Source: Hallerella sp964397425 (GTDB lineage Bacteria; Fibrobacterota; Fibrobacteria; Fibrobacterales; Fibrobacteraceae). From it: a stretch of 64,000 nt of DNA. Below the pieces are notes generated by a model. It was not told the DNA's origin, ran no database searches, and was given only the letters and a program-made list of their open reading frames with translations. Positions 49,969 to 59,636 of the stretch are shown here, in pieces. Both the position numbers and the translations under genes were made by a program. Positions within the stretch are counted from its first letter, which is position 1. Each line of letters opens with the position of its first letter. The DNA is taken from the NCBI GenBank assembly GCA_964397425.1, contig CAYNID010000001.1, forward strand, positions 186,001-250,000, given 5' to 3'.

Positions 49969-52692
49969 ATGAAACCGAATGTATATATTGCTTTGGATTT
50001 GGAAACGACTGGTCTTGATTTTGAACACGATGAAATCATCGAAGTCGCTTTGGAACGTTTTGAAAACGGAATTCCCGTAGAAAGTGCGGATTTTCTTGTC
50101 AAGCCGAAGCAGGCTTTGCGGCCTTTCATCATGTCGCTGACGGGAATTTCGGAAGCGGATTTGGCGGATGCGCCGGAATTTGCAGATGTCGCTGGGAAAA
50201 TTCGGCAATTTTTGGGCGATTATCCGTTGGTGGCGCACAATGCGCTGTTTGATTCCAAATTCCTTCGAAATTCTTTTGCCAAGGTGGGCATTTCCATTGA
50301 TTCAAACTTGATTTTGGACACGCTGATTCTTTCGCGGATTGCTTACCGGGACGTTCCCAATCACAAATTGGAAACGCTGGTCTCTTATTTGGATATCAAA
50401 CGGGAACGCGCTCACCGGGCGCTCCCGGATGCGGATGCCTGCGGAAAGCTCTTTTGGATGGCTTTGGGCGAAATTGAAAAATTTGATTCGTTTGTAAAGC
50501 ATCATTTGGCGCGCCTGGCGAAAGGAACCGTTTGGGAATCCATCTTTGAAGACTGCGCGCCTTCGCACGAAAAACTTTCTCCGCGGACTCCTGCGAGTAT
50601 TGACGCGCCTGTTTTTGAAAAGGATTCCCGGGTGCCGCGAGTCCGGGAAATTTTTGCTAAAGACGGGGAACTTTCGAAAACGCTCCCTAATTACGTTGTG
50701 CGCAATTCTCAAACGGATTTCGCCGAAGTCGTAGAACGCAATATGTATAAAGGGGGAATTTCCCTGCTGGAATCGGGAACGGGAATGGGGAAAACGTTCG
50801 CTTACCTTGTCCCGGCGGCTCTCAAAGCGGCTTCTGGAGAACGTGTGGTTATCAGCACGGCGACGCGAACTCTCGAAGAGCAACTTTCCAAACGCGACTA
50901 TCCGGCGATTGCTCCGATTCTTGGGAAAAAAGTTTCGCCGCTTGTTCTTAAAGGCCGCGGCAATTACATTTGCCTTCGCAAATTCGAAGAGCATTTGAAT
51001 TCGCCCGATGTTTTGCTGACTCCGGATGAACGGGAATCGTTCATGACGCTTTTGCCGTGGATTGAACAGACGACAACGGGAGACGGCAACGAAAATTCGG
51101 GATTCAATCTTTCGCGGAACAGACTGCTTTGGAATAAATTTTCGAGCGATGCCTCGACGAGTTTGGGTGAAAAATGCCCTTATTATGACAAATGTTTTGG
51201 CTTGAACGCGCGGCGGCAAGCATCCAAGTCAAATCTGCTGTTCATCAATCATGCGCTGTTCCTTTCGGACTTATCCCTTGATTTTGCGCTGCTTCCGGCT
51301 TATGATCACATTGTATTTGACGAAGCGCATCGGCTGCCTTCGATGAGTCATCAGGCTTTTGGAAAAATGGTGCGGTTTTTCCGGTTGCGCAACATCACCA
51401 AGATTCTTGTGCACCCCAAAGAACCGGAAAAAGGCCTTGTCGCCGAATTGGAAGCGCGCTTGCGCAAAAACGGCGCCGACGCCCAAATCCTGGAAGTCTG
51501 TGAAAAATTGCGGAACGGCACGATGGAGTGCGAAAGGAATTTACACCGGTTCTTCTTGAAGTTGGGAAAGAAAGTCTTTAAACGCAAACAAGATGGCTTC
51601 CGTTTTGCCAAAGGCATTTTTGCGGAATACGATACGGATCCGAGGCCCGTTTTGGAAGCTTGTACGACAGTCAAGGCGATTGCCGAAGATATTTGTGCAA
51701 GGTTGCGGAGCAGTGCGGAATTTTCTTTGATGGCCAGGAATTTAGAAGGCGCCGCCATGGAAATCGGGCGCTTTGCCGAAGATTTTGGATTCATCACGCA
51801 GGCGAATCGGGACGATTGGACGTTTTACATGGAAGAACCGGGAAATCCGCATACGGCTGTTTTGCGAGCCATCCCGCTTTTCCCCGGAGAGAATTGGTCC
51901 AGGAAATTTTTCCCGTGGATAAAGAGTGCCACATTCACATCGGCGACGCTTTCTGTACAAGGGTCTTTTGACTATTTCGAAGACCGGATGGGTATGCGGA
52001 ATCCGGAAATGGAAAAATCCAAACGGCCTTTCGTACGTTCCTATCCTTCGTCTTTTGATGTCAACGCAAAAAGGCGGATTGTCATTGCGGATTTCTTGCC
52101 GAAGCCGAATGATCCGGAATACCAGTCGGCGCTTGAAAAAGTCCTTTCGGAAATTCTCCCGGAGAACTCCAAAAATGCACTGGCCCTGTTCACCAGTCTT
52201 TTCTGCATGACAAAAGTCCACGACGCTCTCGCACCGCTTTTTGCGGCAAAGGATAAATTGCTGTTGTGCCAGCATTTAGACGGCGGCATGGACAGTCTGG
52301 TGGAAATGTTCCGGCGCAAAAAAGAAGCCTGCCTGTTGGGTTGTCAGGTTTTTTGGGAAGGAATCGATTTGCCGGAAGATGCTCTGGAATTGTTGGTCAT
52401 TCCCAAACTTCCGTTCCCCAATCCGTCGAATCCTTTGATTTCCAGTTTGGCGGACAAGATGAAAGAAAAGAACGAGAACGCATTCAGGAATCTCTACATC
52501 CCGGAAGCGGTCTTGGAATTGCGTCAAGGACTGGGACGTTTAATCCGTGGAGAATCCGATTCGGGAACTGTTCTGTTCCTGGATAATCGGCTTATCCGCG
52601 AAGCCTACGGAAAGAGCTTCACCCGCTTGTGGAATTCGAAGCATGAAGTGGCGCACTCTCTCGAAGAGTTGAAGTCCCTGCTCGGCATGTAA
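49969..52692 (+). CDS. DnaQ-like 3'-5' exonuclease fused to DinG-type helicase
   Basis: Residues 1-170 of this 907-residue protein are a DEDD exonuclease: 'IALDLETTGLD' (Exo I), 'VAHNALFDSKFL' (Exo II) and 'HRALPDADA' (Exo III). From ~260 a superfamily-2 XPD/DinG helicase follows, with Walker A 'ESGTGMGKT', an iron-sulfur-type Cys segment ('NYICLRKF', 'EKCPYYDKCF'), the DEAH box in 'IVFDEAHRLPS' and motif VI 'LRQGLGRLIRGESDSG'. The fusion is known in Firmicutes-style DinG. It is expected to unwind and trim DNA in repair. An AAAGGA site precedes the ATG. Confidence 0.9.
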   Translation: MKPNVYIALDLETTGLDFEHDEIIEVALERFENGIPVESADFLVKPKQALRPFIMSLTGISEADLADAPEFADVAGKIRQFLGDYPLVAHNALFDSKFLRNSFAKVGISIDSNLILDTLILSRIAYRDVPNHKLETLVSYLDIKRERAHRALPDADACGKLFWMALGEIEKFDSFVKHHLARLAKGTVWESIFEDCAPSHEKLSPRTPASIDAPVFEKDSRVPRVREIFAKDGELSKTLPNYVVRNSQTDFAEVVERNMYKGGISLLESGTGMGKTFAYLVPAALKAASGERVVISTATRTLEEQLSKRDYPAIAPILGKKVSPLVLKGRGNYICLRKFEEHLNSPDVLLTPDERESFMTLLPWIEQTTTGDGNENSGFNLSRNRLLWNKFSSDASTSLGEKCPYYDKCFGLNARRQASKSNLLFINHALFLSDLSLDFALLPAYDHIVFDEAHRLPSMSHQAFGKMVRFFRLRNITKILVHPKEPEKGLVAELEARLRKNGADAQILEVCEKLRNGTMECERNLHRFFLKLGKKVFKRKQDGFRFAKGIFAEYDTDPRPVLEACTTVKAIAEDICARLRSSAEFSLMARNLEGAAMEIGRFAEDFGFITQANRDDWTFYMEEPGNPHTAVLRAIPLFPGENWSRKFFPWIKSATFTSATLSVQGSFDYFEDRMGMRNPEMEKSKRPFVRSYPSSFDVNAKRRIVIADFLPKPNDPEYQSALEKVLSEILPENSKNALALFTSLFCMTKVHDALAPLFAAKDKLLLCQHLDGGMDSLVEMFRRKKEACLLGCQVFWEGIDLPEDALELLVIPKLPFPNPSNPLISSLADKMKEKNENAFRNLYIPEAVLELRQGLGRLIRGESDSGTVLFLDNRLIREAYGKSFTRLWNSKHEVAHSLEELKSLLGM

Positions 52693-52735
52693 ACGGTTAA
52701 AATTTCTATTTTTAGGCGCTGTTTTTGGAGATTTT

Positions 52736-54631
52736 ATGCTCGCTGTCCAAGATTTTTTAAATGAAATGACGAAACCGCAACTGAAGGAGTTGCACGCGAA
52801 AGCGTTTGAATCGAAAGGCCTTTTGAACAATGCCAAGATTCTTTCGGAAACGATAGCCTTTTTTACGGCGACAGAACGGTTCCATGCGTTTTACGAATCC
52901 CTGGAGCCCTGGAAAAAGCTTTGCATTTTTCTGATTTACCGCAGCGAATCCCGTGGTCTTGAATTGGGAGAATTGCGCTTGGCGGCTCCCTCCGACAAGC
53001 GCGATGCCGTGGAACCATTTTTGATCGAAGCGGCAAAGTCCCTTTACATTTGGCGTTCCCGTCCGGAAAAAGGCGCTTGCGCGTATTTTGGATTCAGTGA
53101 TTTTTTGAAGGAAATTTTACTTTCACCGGAAAATCCGGCAGATGAAAACGCCCGCTTTTTGAATTACGAAGACATGCTGGTTTGGCATCTTTGCCAGATG
53201 CTCGCCTTTGCGCGTTTGGGAAAAATGAAAATGAACGGTGCGGGCATTTTGAATCGCCGCTCCTTTCAAATTTGCGAAGAGTCTTTCCGTTATTCAAGGC
53301 AACTTTCTCCGGATGCGTTCCGCGAAGAAGTGACGCTCCTGCTCGAATTTTTGTCTACCCAGCATTGGATTGAACAACGCGGAACAGATTTGCTCGTTAC
53401 GGAAGACGCTTTTGAATTTTTGAAGCACAATGGATTCCGTTTAAAAAATGAACTTCTCGAATGGTGGATCAAACGCCGATTCCGCGGCGATATGGATTTT
53501 TTCCGCCACGTGCTGTTTTCCATCAAAAGGGACGCTTCTGCCGAAAATGCCATGCGAATCCTCTGGACGCTGGATCCCAGTTTCCGGATGCCCCTTTCCG
53601 AGGGCGAAATTTCCTGGGCGTCGCTTTCGAAACCGCTGGAAGAACTTTGGCTTTTGGGATTGGTTGAATTTTCGGCTCAGGCGGGAATGGTTTCGGCGGT
53701 CCGCTTGACTTCATGGGCTAAGGATTGGCTGGCGACTTCTGCCGCTCCGATGCTCGGTGCGCAAATTTCGGCGTTGCCGAATTTTGAACTGGTCATTTCG
53801 GTAAAGAGCGCGCCTCGAGTACTCTTCCTTTCTGCATGTCTTGCCGAAGTTCAAAACGATGAACCGTATTTGCGTTTTTCCATATCCAGGGAATCTTTTT
53901 TGAATGGATTGAAAACGGGATTTTCCAAGGAAATCGCAGAAAGCTTTGACGGCTGGATTAATGCGCCGGCGAATGTGCGCGAAGCCATGAAAGAATGGGC
54001 TGCCTGCTACTATGACTCTTCTTTTTTGTCTGTTCGTTTGTTGAAAATGGACAATGCGGAAGTTCGGGAAGCCTTGACGGCGTTTCCGCAATTTATGGAA
54101 ATGGTGGAAGAAGCGATTCCCGGATATGGTTTCATCATCAAACCGCAATTTGAAGATAAAATCCGCGAGCTTTTGAAACATTACGGACTTGAACCGGCGA
54201 ATCCCACGAATGAAGCTCCGGTAGAAGCGTTCCGCAATACGGATTGGAGTAAAGCGTTCTGGCTGCGGTTCCCGGCAGAAGGCTCTCCGGACTTTTTGTT
54301 GAAGCCGGAAAGCGACAGTTCTTCGGTGTCTTCCGCTTTAGGGGCGACGAAATACGGTGGCGATTTTCAGAAATTCGCCATGGCGGATCTTTTTAAAGTG
54401 CTTCGGTATGCCCGTTCAACAAACGGCTCTTTGGAAGCGCGCCTTTCCTTAAAGCCGGATAAAAATTCAAAGCTTCCGAAATTGCCCGCCGAAATCCGAT
54501 TCAAAGTGGAAGAACTTCATTTTTCACGGGTTCCTTTTATGGCGAAAATCACCGTGGAACCCAGTGGAACTTCAATCGAACTTCCCCTGGAATCCATTTC
54601 GGAACTTCGGATGGCGCGGAAAGAAGAATAA
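52736..54631 (+). CDS. Stand-alone XPB/Ssl2 N-terminal-like (helicase-associated) protein
   Basis: This 631-residue soluble protein has winged-helix-like segments in its first half. At about residues 340-425 comes 'LPNFELVISVKSAPRVLFLSACLAEVQNDEPYLRFSISRESFLNGL', which strongly resembles the Helicase_C_3/XPB-Ssl2 N-terminal domain. That domain in Actinobacteria lies beside or in an XPB helicase. A C-terminal beta-rich segment (~585-625) may be a nucleic-acid-binding tail. No helicase motifs are present. It follows the DinG-type helicase gene by 43 bases with a TGGAG site, which suggests a DNA repair partner. The assignment is by eye only. Confidence 0.55.
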   Translation: MLAVQDFLNEMTKPQLKELHAKAFESKGLLNNAKILSETIAFFTATERFHAFYESLEPWKKLCIFLIYRSESRGLELGELRLAAPSDKRDAVEPFLIEAAKSLYIWRSRPEKGACAYFGFSDFLKEILLSPENPADENARFLNYEDMLVWHLCQMLAFARLGKMKMNGAGILNRRSFQICEESFRYSRQLSPDAFREEVTLLLEFLSTQHWIEQRGTDLLVTEDAFEFLKHNGFRLKNELLEWWIKRRFRGDMDFFRHVLFSIKRDASAENAMRILWTLDPSFRMPLSEGEISWASLSKPLEELWLLGLVEFSAQAGMVSAVRLTSWAKDWLATSAAPMLGAQISALPNFELVISVKSAPRVLFLSACLAEVQNDEPYLRFSISRESFLNGLKTGFSKEIAESFDGWINAPANVREAMKEWAACYYDSSFLSVRLLKMDNAEVREALTAFPQFMEMVEEAIPGYGFIIKPQFEDKIRELLKHYGLEPANPTNEAPVEAFRNTDWSKAFWLRFPAEGSPDFLLKPESDSSSVSSALGATKYGGDFQKFAMADLFKVLRYARSTNGSLEARLSLKPDKNSKLPKLPAEIRFKVEELHFSRVPFMAKITVEPSGTSIELPLESISELRMARKEE

Positions 54632-54682
54632 AGGCGCAATTCAGAATGATTTTTCAATGCTGCGGTTGATTTAAGGTGAAAT

Positions 54683-54725
54683 CTATAAAGACGGAATCTG
54701 TCAAGTTCTGAGCCTGTCTTTATAG
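54683..54725 (+). promoter_or_regulatory. Hairpin upstream of dnaE
   Basis: CTATAAAGAC (54683-54692) pairs perfectly with GTCTTTATAG (54716-54725). GG/CC adds two more pairs past a single bulged T. No T run follows, so it is not a simple terminator. It lies about 30 bases before the dnaE start. Confidence 0.45.
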
Positions 54726-54756
54726 AAAGCGGATGTTCAAAGCAAAGGAGCTTAAA

Positions 54757-57700
54757 ATGGAAAATAAAATGAATCAGGAAAGTTTCGTTCATCTCCAACT
54801 TCATTCTGAATTTTCTGTTTTACAATCGGCGGCGCGGTTAGACGATATTTTCGAAGCGGCTGCCGCCGACAATGCGCCTGCGGTCGCCCTGACTGATCAT
54901 GGGACAATGTTTGGAATTCTGGAATTCCAAGAACGCGGAAAGTCTTTCAATAAAAAGCGCAAAGAAAAGGGGCTTCCGCCGATTAAAACGTTGTTGGGCT
55001 GTCACATTTACATGGATACCGCCGGGGCGAATTTTAAAGAACCTTCAACTTACGAACGATTGACACTCCTTGTTGAAAACGAAACGGGTTATTACAATCT
55101 GCTCCGAATTGTAAGTTACCGCTACGAAGAATCGGGTCGTTGGGAAGAAATCCCTTCGGTTCCGCTCAGCGTTGTCAAGGAACACAGCGAAGGATTGATT
55201 GCTATTGCCGGGGATTTTTTCAGCCGATACGGCGCCAATGTGACAGCAGGCCGCGATGCGCTGGGAAAAGCTTATATCGAATCTCTGGACAAAATTTTTG
55301 ACCACGATCATTTTTACCTGTCAATTGCGGACAACGGCATCGCTGCGCAAAAATCGCTGAATTTGTTCACCATTTCGCTTGCAAAGGAACTTGGACGAGA
55401 ACTGGTCGCCGTCGGCGATGTGCATTACATTCACCGTGAAGACAGGAACGCGCACAAAGCGTTGCGGTGTATCTCGCTTGTCGAAAAATACAAGGAATTT
55501 GATGACAAACGCTTTCCGACGGATCAGTTTTATTTTCGGACGTATGCGGAAATGCGGGAACTGTTCCCCGAACATCCGGAAGCCATTGAAAATACGGTCA
55601 AAATAGCCGAACGGTGCCATTTCGAAGTCAAAACGGGAATCGGAGACGACTTCTGGCCGCGTTATGCGATACCGAAGGATTTTTTGGAATCCGAAGAGTG
55701 CAAAGAAATTTACCGCGTCATGGAAGACGAATTCAATAAGGCTTATCCAGAAGCGTTTGCAAATGCGGCAAAAGAATATTGCAAAAAGAATGCCGGCAAA
55801 ACAGAAGAAACGTTGACGGACGAAGACAGGCAAGCCATCGAAAAGATCATGGAACGCAACAAAACAAGCCGCCATGGCAGCGATGCGGATGCTTACCTGA
55901 TTCATTTGACAAACGAACGGCTTCAACAGCGCTATCCCGAAGAACAGTTCAAATATCCTCAGCACGGAACGGAAGTCAGCGATCGGATTTACAAGGAACT
56001 GAACTGTATCCGCAATATGAATGTCGCCGGATATCTTTTAATTGTTTGGGATTTCATCAACTGGGCGCGCGAACATGGGATTCCCGTAGGTCCGGGCCGT
56101 GGTTCTGCGGCGGGATCCATTGTGACTTACATCGTAGGCATTACGAACATTGACCCGTTAAAGTTCGGATTGCTTTTTGAACGTTTTTTGAATCCGGAAC
56201 GCGTATCCATGCCGGATATCGATACGGACATTGCAGACCGCGACCGGGGAAGGGTCATCGATTACGTGACTCGGAAATACGGCGCGGATTGCGTCGGGCA
56301 AATTATTACGTATGGAATGCTCAAATCCAAAGCGGTTATCAAAGACGTTGCCCGGGTTCTTGGAATCGATCACCGTGAAGCGGAATCGATCATTAAGCTT
56401 TTTCCCCGCCGTCTTTTGGATTTCAGTTTAAACGATGCCTGGACAGGAAAAAGCAAAGGGAAGCCCATTGCGGATTATAATCCGGATGATTTACAAAAGT
56501 TGATCAATAGTCGCGAAACGTATCGGGAACTGTGGGATATTGCCCAAAAATTAGAGGATCTTCCGCGGCAAACAGGCGTTCATGCCTGCGGAGTCGTCAT
56601 TACGCCGACACCGATTTACAATTTGGCTCCTTTATACAGGGCAGCACCGGCAGATTCTCCGGTGGTCATGTACGACAAGCATTATTCCGAAACAATCGGC
56701 TTGTTGAAAATGGACTTCTTGGGGCTCATCAACTTGTCCATCATCCAAGACACGGTGAATCTGGTCAAAAAAATTCGCCGGATTGAACTGGACATGGACA
56801 AAATCCCGACAGACGACAAAGAAACTTTTGAACTGTTGAGCAGGGGCATGACGACTGCGGTGTTCCAGTTTGAATCTCCGGGAATGCAAAAGTATTTGCG
56901 CGAATTGAAACCGTCGCGAATCAGTGATTTGATAGCGATGAACGCACTTTACCGCCCAGGACCGATTGAACAGATTCCGCATTTTATTGCGCGCAAAATC
57001 GGAAAGGAACCGATTGACTGTTACCATGAAGATTTGGATTCCGTTTTGGGAGAAACTTACGGCGTTATCGTTTACCAAGAACAGGTGATGCAGCTTGCGC
57101 AAATTTTAGGCGGCTATACGCTTGGAGGTGCAGACAATATCCGCCGCATCATGGCGAAAAAAATGCCGGATAAAATGGCAAAGCTCGAACCGGAATTTTT
57201 TGAAAAATGCCTTTCCAAAGGTTACGACAAGGCGATGATTCAAAAAGTCTGGAACGCCGTACTTCCGTTTTGCGGATATGCGTTCAACAAGAGCCACGCT
57301 GCCGCTTATGCTTATGTCGCTTACCAGACCGCTTATTTAAAGACCCATTTCGGTCCTGAATACATGGCGGCTTCCATGACTTCCAAAATGGGGAAGACGG
57401 AAGACATTGTGACGATTATCCAAGAATGCAAACGCATGGGAATCGAAGTGTTGCCGCCCGACATCAACGTTTCCCTGGGAACGTTTTCGGCAAACGAAAA
57501 GGGGCAAATCGTCTATGGTCTTGCCGGAATTCGCAATGTGGGAACTTTTGTCTGTGAAGATCTTGTCGCGGAACGGGAAGCCCACGGCCCCTATAAAACG
57601 CTTTTTGATTTTTGCAACCGAATCGCGGATTATCAAGCTTCGAAAACGGAAAAACGCGCACCGTTGAATCGGAAAACGTTGGAAAGTTTGGTCATGGCGG

Positions 57701-58584
57701 GGGCTTTTGACAAAATGTCTTCGACGACTCCGAATCGCCCCACTTTGATGGCCAGCGTTGAAAAGGCCCTCGATGTCGCTAACCGTCACCGCATGGAAAA
57801 GGATGCGTGTCAGACGTTCCTTTTCGACACGTTGGAAAACGATGATACTTCGCATCGGATGGAAGAAACGTATGAAGAAGCCCAACCGTGGGGGCTTTTG
57901 GAATTGTTGAATAAAGAGCGTGATGTCTTGGGACTTTATCTTTCGGCGCATCCGTTAGATGAATGCCGTCCGGAATTGCGGGGGTTCACCACGAACAGTT
58001 TGGCGGAAAGTGAATTGAACGATATCATGGCGAAAAACGCAAAGTCGATTGTCTGTGTCGGCGGAATCATCACCAAGCTCCGTTCGTTCCAAAGCAAAAA
58101 AGACGAAACGAAAACGATGGGCTCCGGAATTTTGCAGGATTTCCAAGGGGAAATTTCTGTATTTTTCCCGCCGGATTCATGGGAAGCTTGCCGCGACCGT
58201 TTTGGAGAAGATGACCGTGTGATTGTCCGGGGAAAACTCACCACGCAAAATCAGGACCCGTCGGCCTTGCAAATCATCGTGGATCGGGCGTTTTCAATTG
58301 ATGAAGTCCGCACAAAGATGATCAATTTCATTCATGTGGGAATTTCTTCGATGGAATTGCTCAAAGAGCGGATGGATAAAATTCTCGACAGAATGGAAAT
58401 GGCAAAAGCCCTTCCGGGAGAACATCCGGCAGAAATCGTATTTCACGTGGAAACTCTTTCGGGCCATGTTCATTTGCTCCGTTCCCAAGTTTTCAAAGTC
58501 GCTTACATGCCGGACTTTTTTGAATGGCTGCAACGGGAATTTGGTGCGGCGAACGTTTGGGTTTCAGCAAAGAACAAAGGCTGA
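54757..58584 (+). CDS. dnaE: DNA polymerase III alpha subunit
   Basis: DnaE is the replicative polymerase. The 1275-residue protein opens with a PHP domain ('FVHLQLHSEFSVLQ', 'ALTDHGTMFGI'). The family C polymerase core follows with 'PVGPGRGSAAGSIVTY' and the catalytic Asp residues in 'MPDIDTDIADRDRGRVIDYV'. Next come 'NALYRPGPIEQIPHFI', 'YVAYQTAYLKTHFGPEYMAASM', the helix-hairpin-helix region and an OB domain ('IVCVGGIITKLRSFQSKKDETKTMG'). The ATG at 54757 is chosen for the AAAGGAG six bases upstream; ATGs at 54733 and 54769 are less likely. Confidence 0.96.
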   Translation: MENKMNQESFVHLQLHSEFSVLQSAARLDDIFEAAAADNAPAVALTDHGTMFGILEFQERGKSFNKKRKEKGLPPIKTLLGCHIYMDTAGANFKEPSTYERLTLLVENETGYYNLLRIVSYRYEESGRWEEIPSVPLSVVKEHSEGLIAIAGDFFSRYGANVTAGRDALGKAYIESLDKIFDHDHFYLSIADNGIAAQKSLNLFTISLAKELGRELVAVGDVHYIHREDRNAHKALRCISLVEKYKEFDDKRFPTDQFYFRTYAEMRELFPEHPEAIENTVKIAERCHFEVKTGIGDDFWPRYAIPKDFLESEECKEIYRVMEDEFNKAYPEAFANAAKEYCKKNAGKTEETLTDEDRQAIEKIMERNKTSRHGSDADAYLIHLTNERLQQRYPEEQFKYPQHGTEVSDRIYKELNCIRNMNVAGYLLIVWDFINWAREHGIPVGPGRGSAAGSIVTYIVGITNIDPLKFGLLFERFLNPERVSMPDIDTDIADRDRGRVIDYVTRKYGADCVGQIITYGMLKSKAVIKDVARVLGIDHREAESIIKLFPRRLLDFSLNDAWTGKSKGKPIADYNPDDLQKLINSRETYRELWDIAQKLEDLPRQTGVHACGVVITPTPIYNLAPLYRAAPADSPVVMYDKHYSETIGLLKMDFLGLINLSIIQDTVNLVKKIRRIELDMDKIPTDDKETFELLSRGMTTAVFQFESPGMQKYLRELKPSRISDLIAMNALYRPGPIEQIPHFIARKIGKEPIDCYHEDLDSVLGETYGVIVYQEQVMQLAQILGGYTLGGADNIRRIMAKKMPDKMAKLEPEFFEKCLSKGYDKAMIQKVWNAVLPFCGYAFNKSHAAAYAYVAYQTAYLKTHFGPEYMAASMTSKMGKTEDIVTIIQECKRMGIEVLPPDINVSLGTFSANEKGQIVYGLAGIRNVGTFVCEDLVAEREAHGPYKTLFDFCNRIADYQASKTEKRAPLNRKTLESLVMAGAFDKMSSTTPNRPTLMASVEKALDVANRHRMEKDACQTFLFDTLENDDTSHRMEETYEEAQPWGLLELLNKERDVLGLYLSAHPLDECRPELRGFTTNSLAESELNDIMAKNAKSIVCVGGIITKLRSFQSKKDETKTMGSGILQDFQGEISVFFPPDSWEACRDRFGEDDRVIVRGKLTTQNQDPSALQIIVDRAFSIDEVRTKMINFIHVGISSMELLKERMDKILDRMEMAKALPGEHPAEIVFHVETLSGHVHLLRSQVFKVAYMPDFFEWLQREFGAANVWVSAKNKG

Positions 58585-58592
58585 CTTTTCAA

Positions 58593-59636
58593 ATGCGTCC
58601 GTTCATCCTCTTTTGCGCAGGAGAAGATTCCGGAGATATTTTGGGAGAAGAATTTGTCCGGAATTTTTGCAAAGAGTTTGACACGGTGGGAGTTGGAGGA
58701 CCTCGGATGCAAAAAGCGGGACTGGTTTCTGTTGTCCCGTTTGACGATTTGCCAGTAAACGGCTTTGGCGACGTGTTCAAGCATTCTTTCCGTCTGTCGC
58801 GGCATTTGAAAAAATTGGAAAGTCTTTTGCAAAATGAAAATTGCAAAGGACTTGTCGCTGTGGATTATCCGGGGTACAATTTGAAGCTGATGCGGAGGGC
58901 TTTGGATTTGGGCAAACGGGTTGTTTACGTGGAACCGCCGCAAATTTGGGCCTGGAAACCGCACCGGGTGAAATATTTTCTTTCGCCACGGGCAAAAAAA
59001 ACGGTGCAGCTTTATTCCTGTTACGATGTGGAAATAGAAGCGTACAAAAAGTACGGAATTTCTGTGCAAAAACTGGAACACCCGTTTGAAAAGTTCAAAT
59101 GCGGACAACTTGTTGACGAAAAAAAAGTTTCGGGAACCGTATTGCTGTATCCAGGCAGTCGGGAATCTCAAATGAAACGCAATTTTTTTCTGTATCGGGA
59201 AATTGCGTATAAATTAAAACAAAAAAAAGTCGATGTACGATTTGTCGCTTCGCGAAAAACGATTCAGTCTTTTTTAAATGAAAAATTTTGCGGAGAATTT
59301 CCGGTCCAGCTTTCTCCACAGACTGCCGAAGAAAGGTTTTCTCTGATGCGCACGGCGGCGTGCATTGTCTGCGGACCGGGAAGTGTGACTGCCGAAGCGC
59401 ATTTGGCGAACACGCCGTGTGTCGCCGCATCGCGCATAGAGCCGTTGACGTATTTTTTGGGGAAGGCGTTTCTCCGTACCCGGTATCTTTGTATGCCGAA
59501 TATCGAAGCGGATTTTTGTGGACAAAAACCGTTGATTCCGGAACTTGTGAAAGTTTCTTTTTCAAATTTGGAACTTCATGCTGGGCAAGTTTTGACGGAA
59601 GTCGAAAAATTCATATCTTTCAAAATATGTTTTTGA
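58593..59636 (+). CDS. lpxB: Lipid-A-disaccharide synthase
   Basis: LpxB joins UDP-diacylglucosamine and lipid X to form the lipid A disaccharide at the inner membrane. The 347-residue protein has 'CAGEDSGDILG' at the N-terminus, 'GVGGPRMQKAG', 'GLVAVDYPGYNLKLM', 'YVEPPQIWAWKPHRVK' and 'LLYPGSRESQMKRNFFLYREIA', all family landmarks. It is somewhat short compared with the usual ~380. It starts eight bases after dnaE. Its end overlaps the CNNM gene, whose likely promoter box lies inside its last codons. Confidence 0.9.
   Translation: MRPFILFCAGEDSGDILGEEFVRNFCKEFDTVGVGGPRMQKAGLVSVVPFDDLPVNGFGDVFKHSFRLSRHLKKLESLLQNENCKGLVAVDYPGYNLKLMRRALDLGKRVVYVEPPQIWAWKPHRVKYFLSPRAKKTVQLYSCYDVEIEAYKKYGISVQKLEHPFEKFKCGQLVDEKKVSGTVLLYPGSRESQMKRNFFLYREIAYKLKQKKVDVRFVASRKTIQSFLNEKFCGEFPVQLSPQTAEERFSLMRTAACIVCGPGSVTAEAHLANTPCVAASRIEPLTYFLGKAFLRTRYLCMPNIEADFCGQKPLIPELVKVSFSNLELHAGQVLTEVEKFISFKICF
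59614..59619 (+). promoter_or_regulatory. TATCTT -10 box inside the lpxB 3' end
   Basis: TATCTT followed by seven bases and the ATG at 59627. It suggests that the CNNM gene has its own start within the dnaE-lpxB run. Confidence 0.4.
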
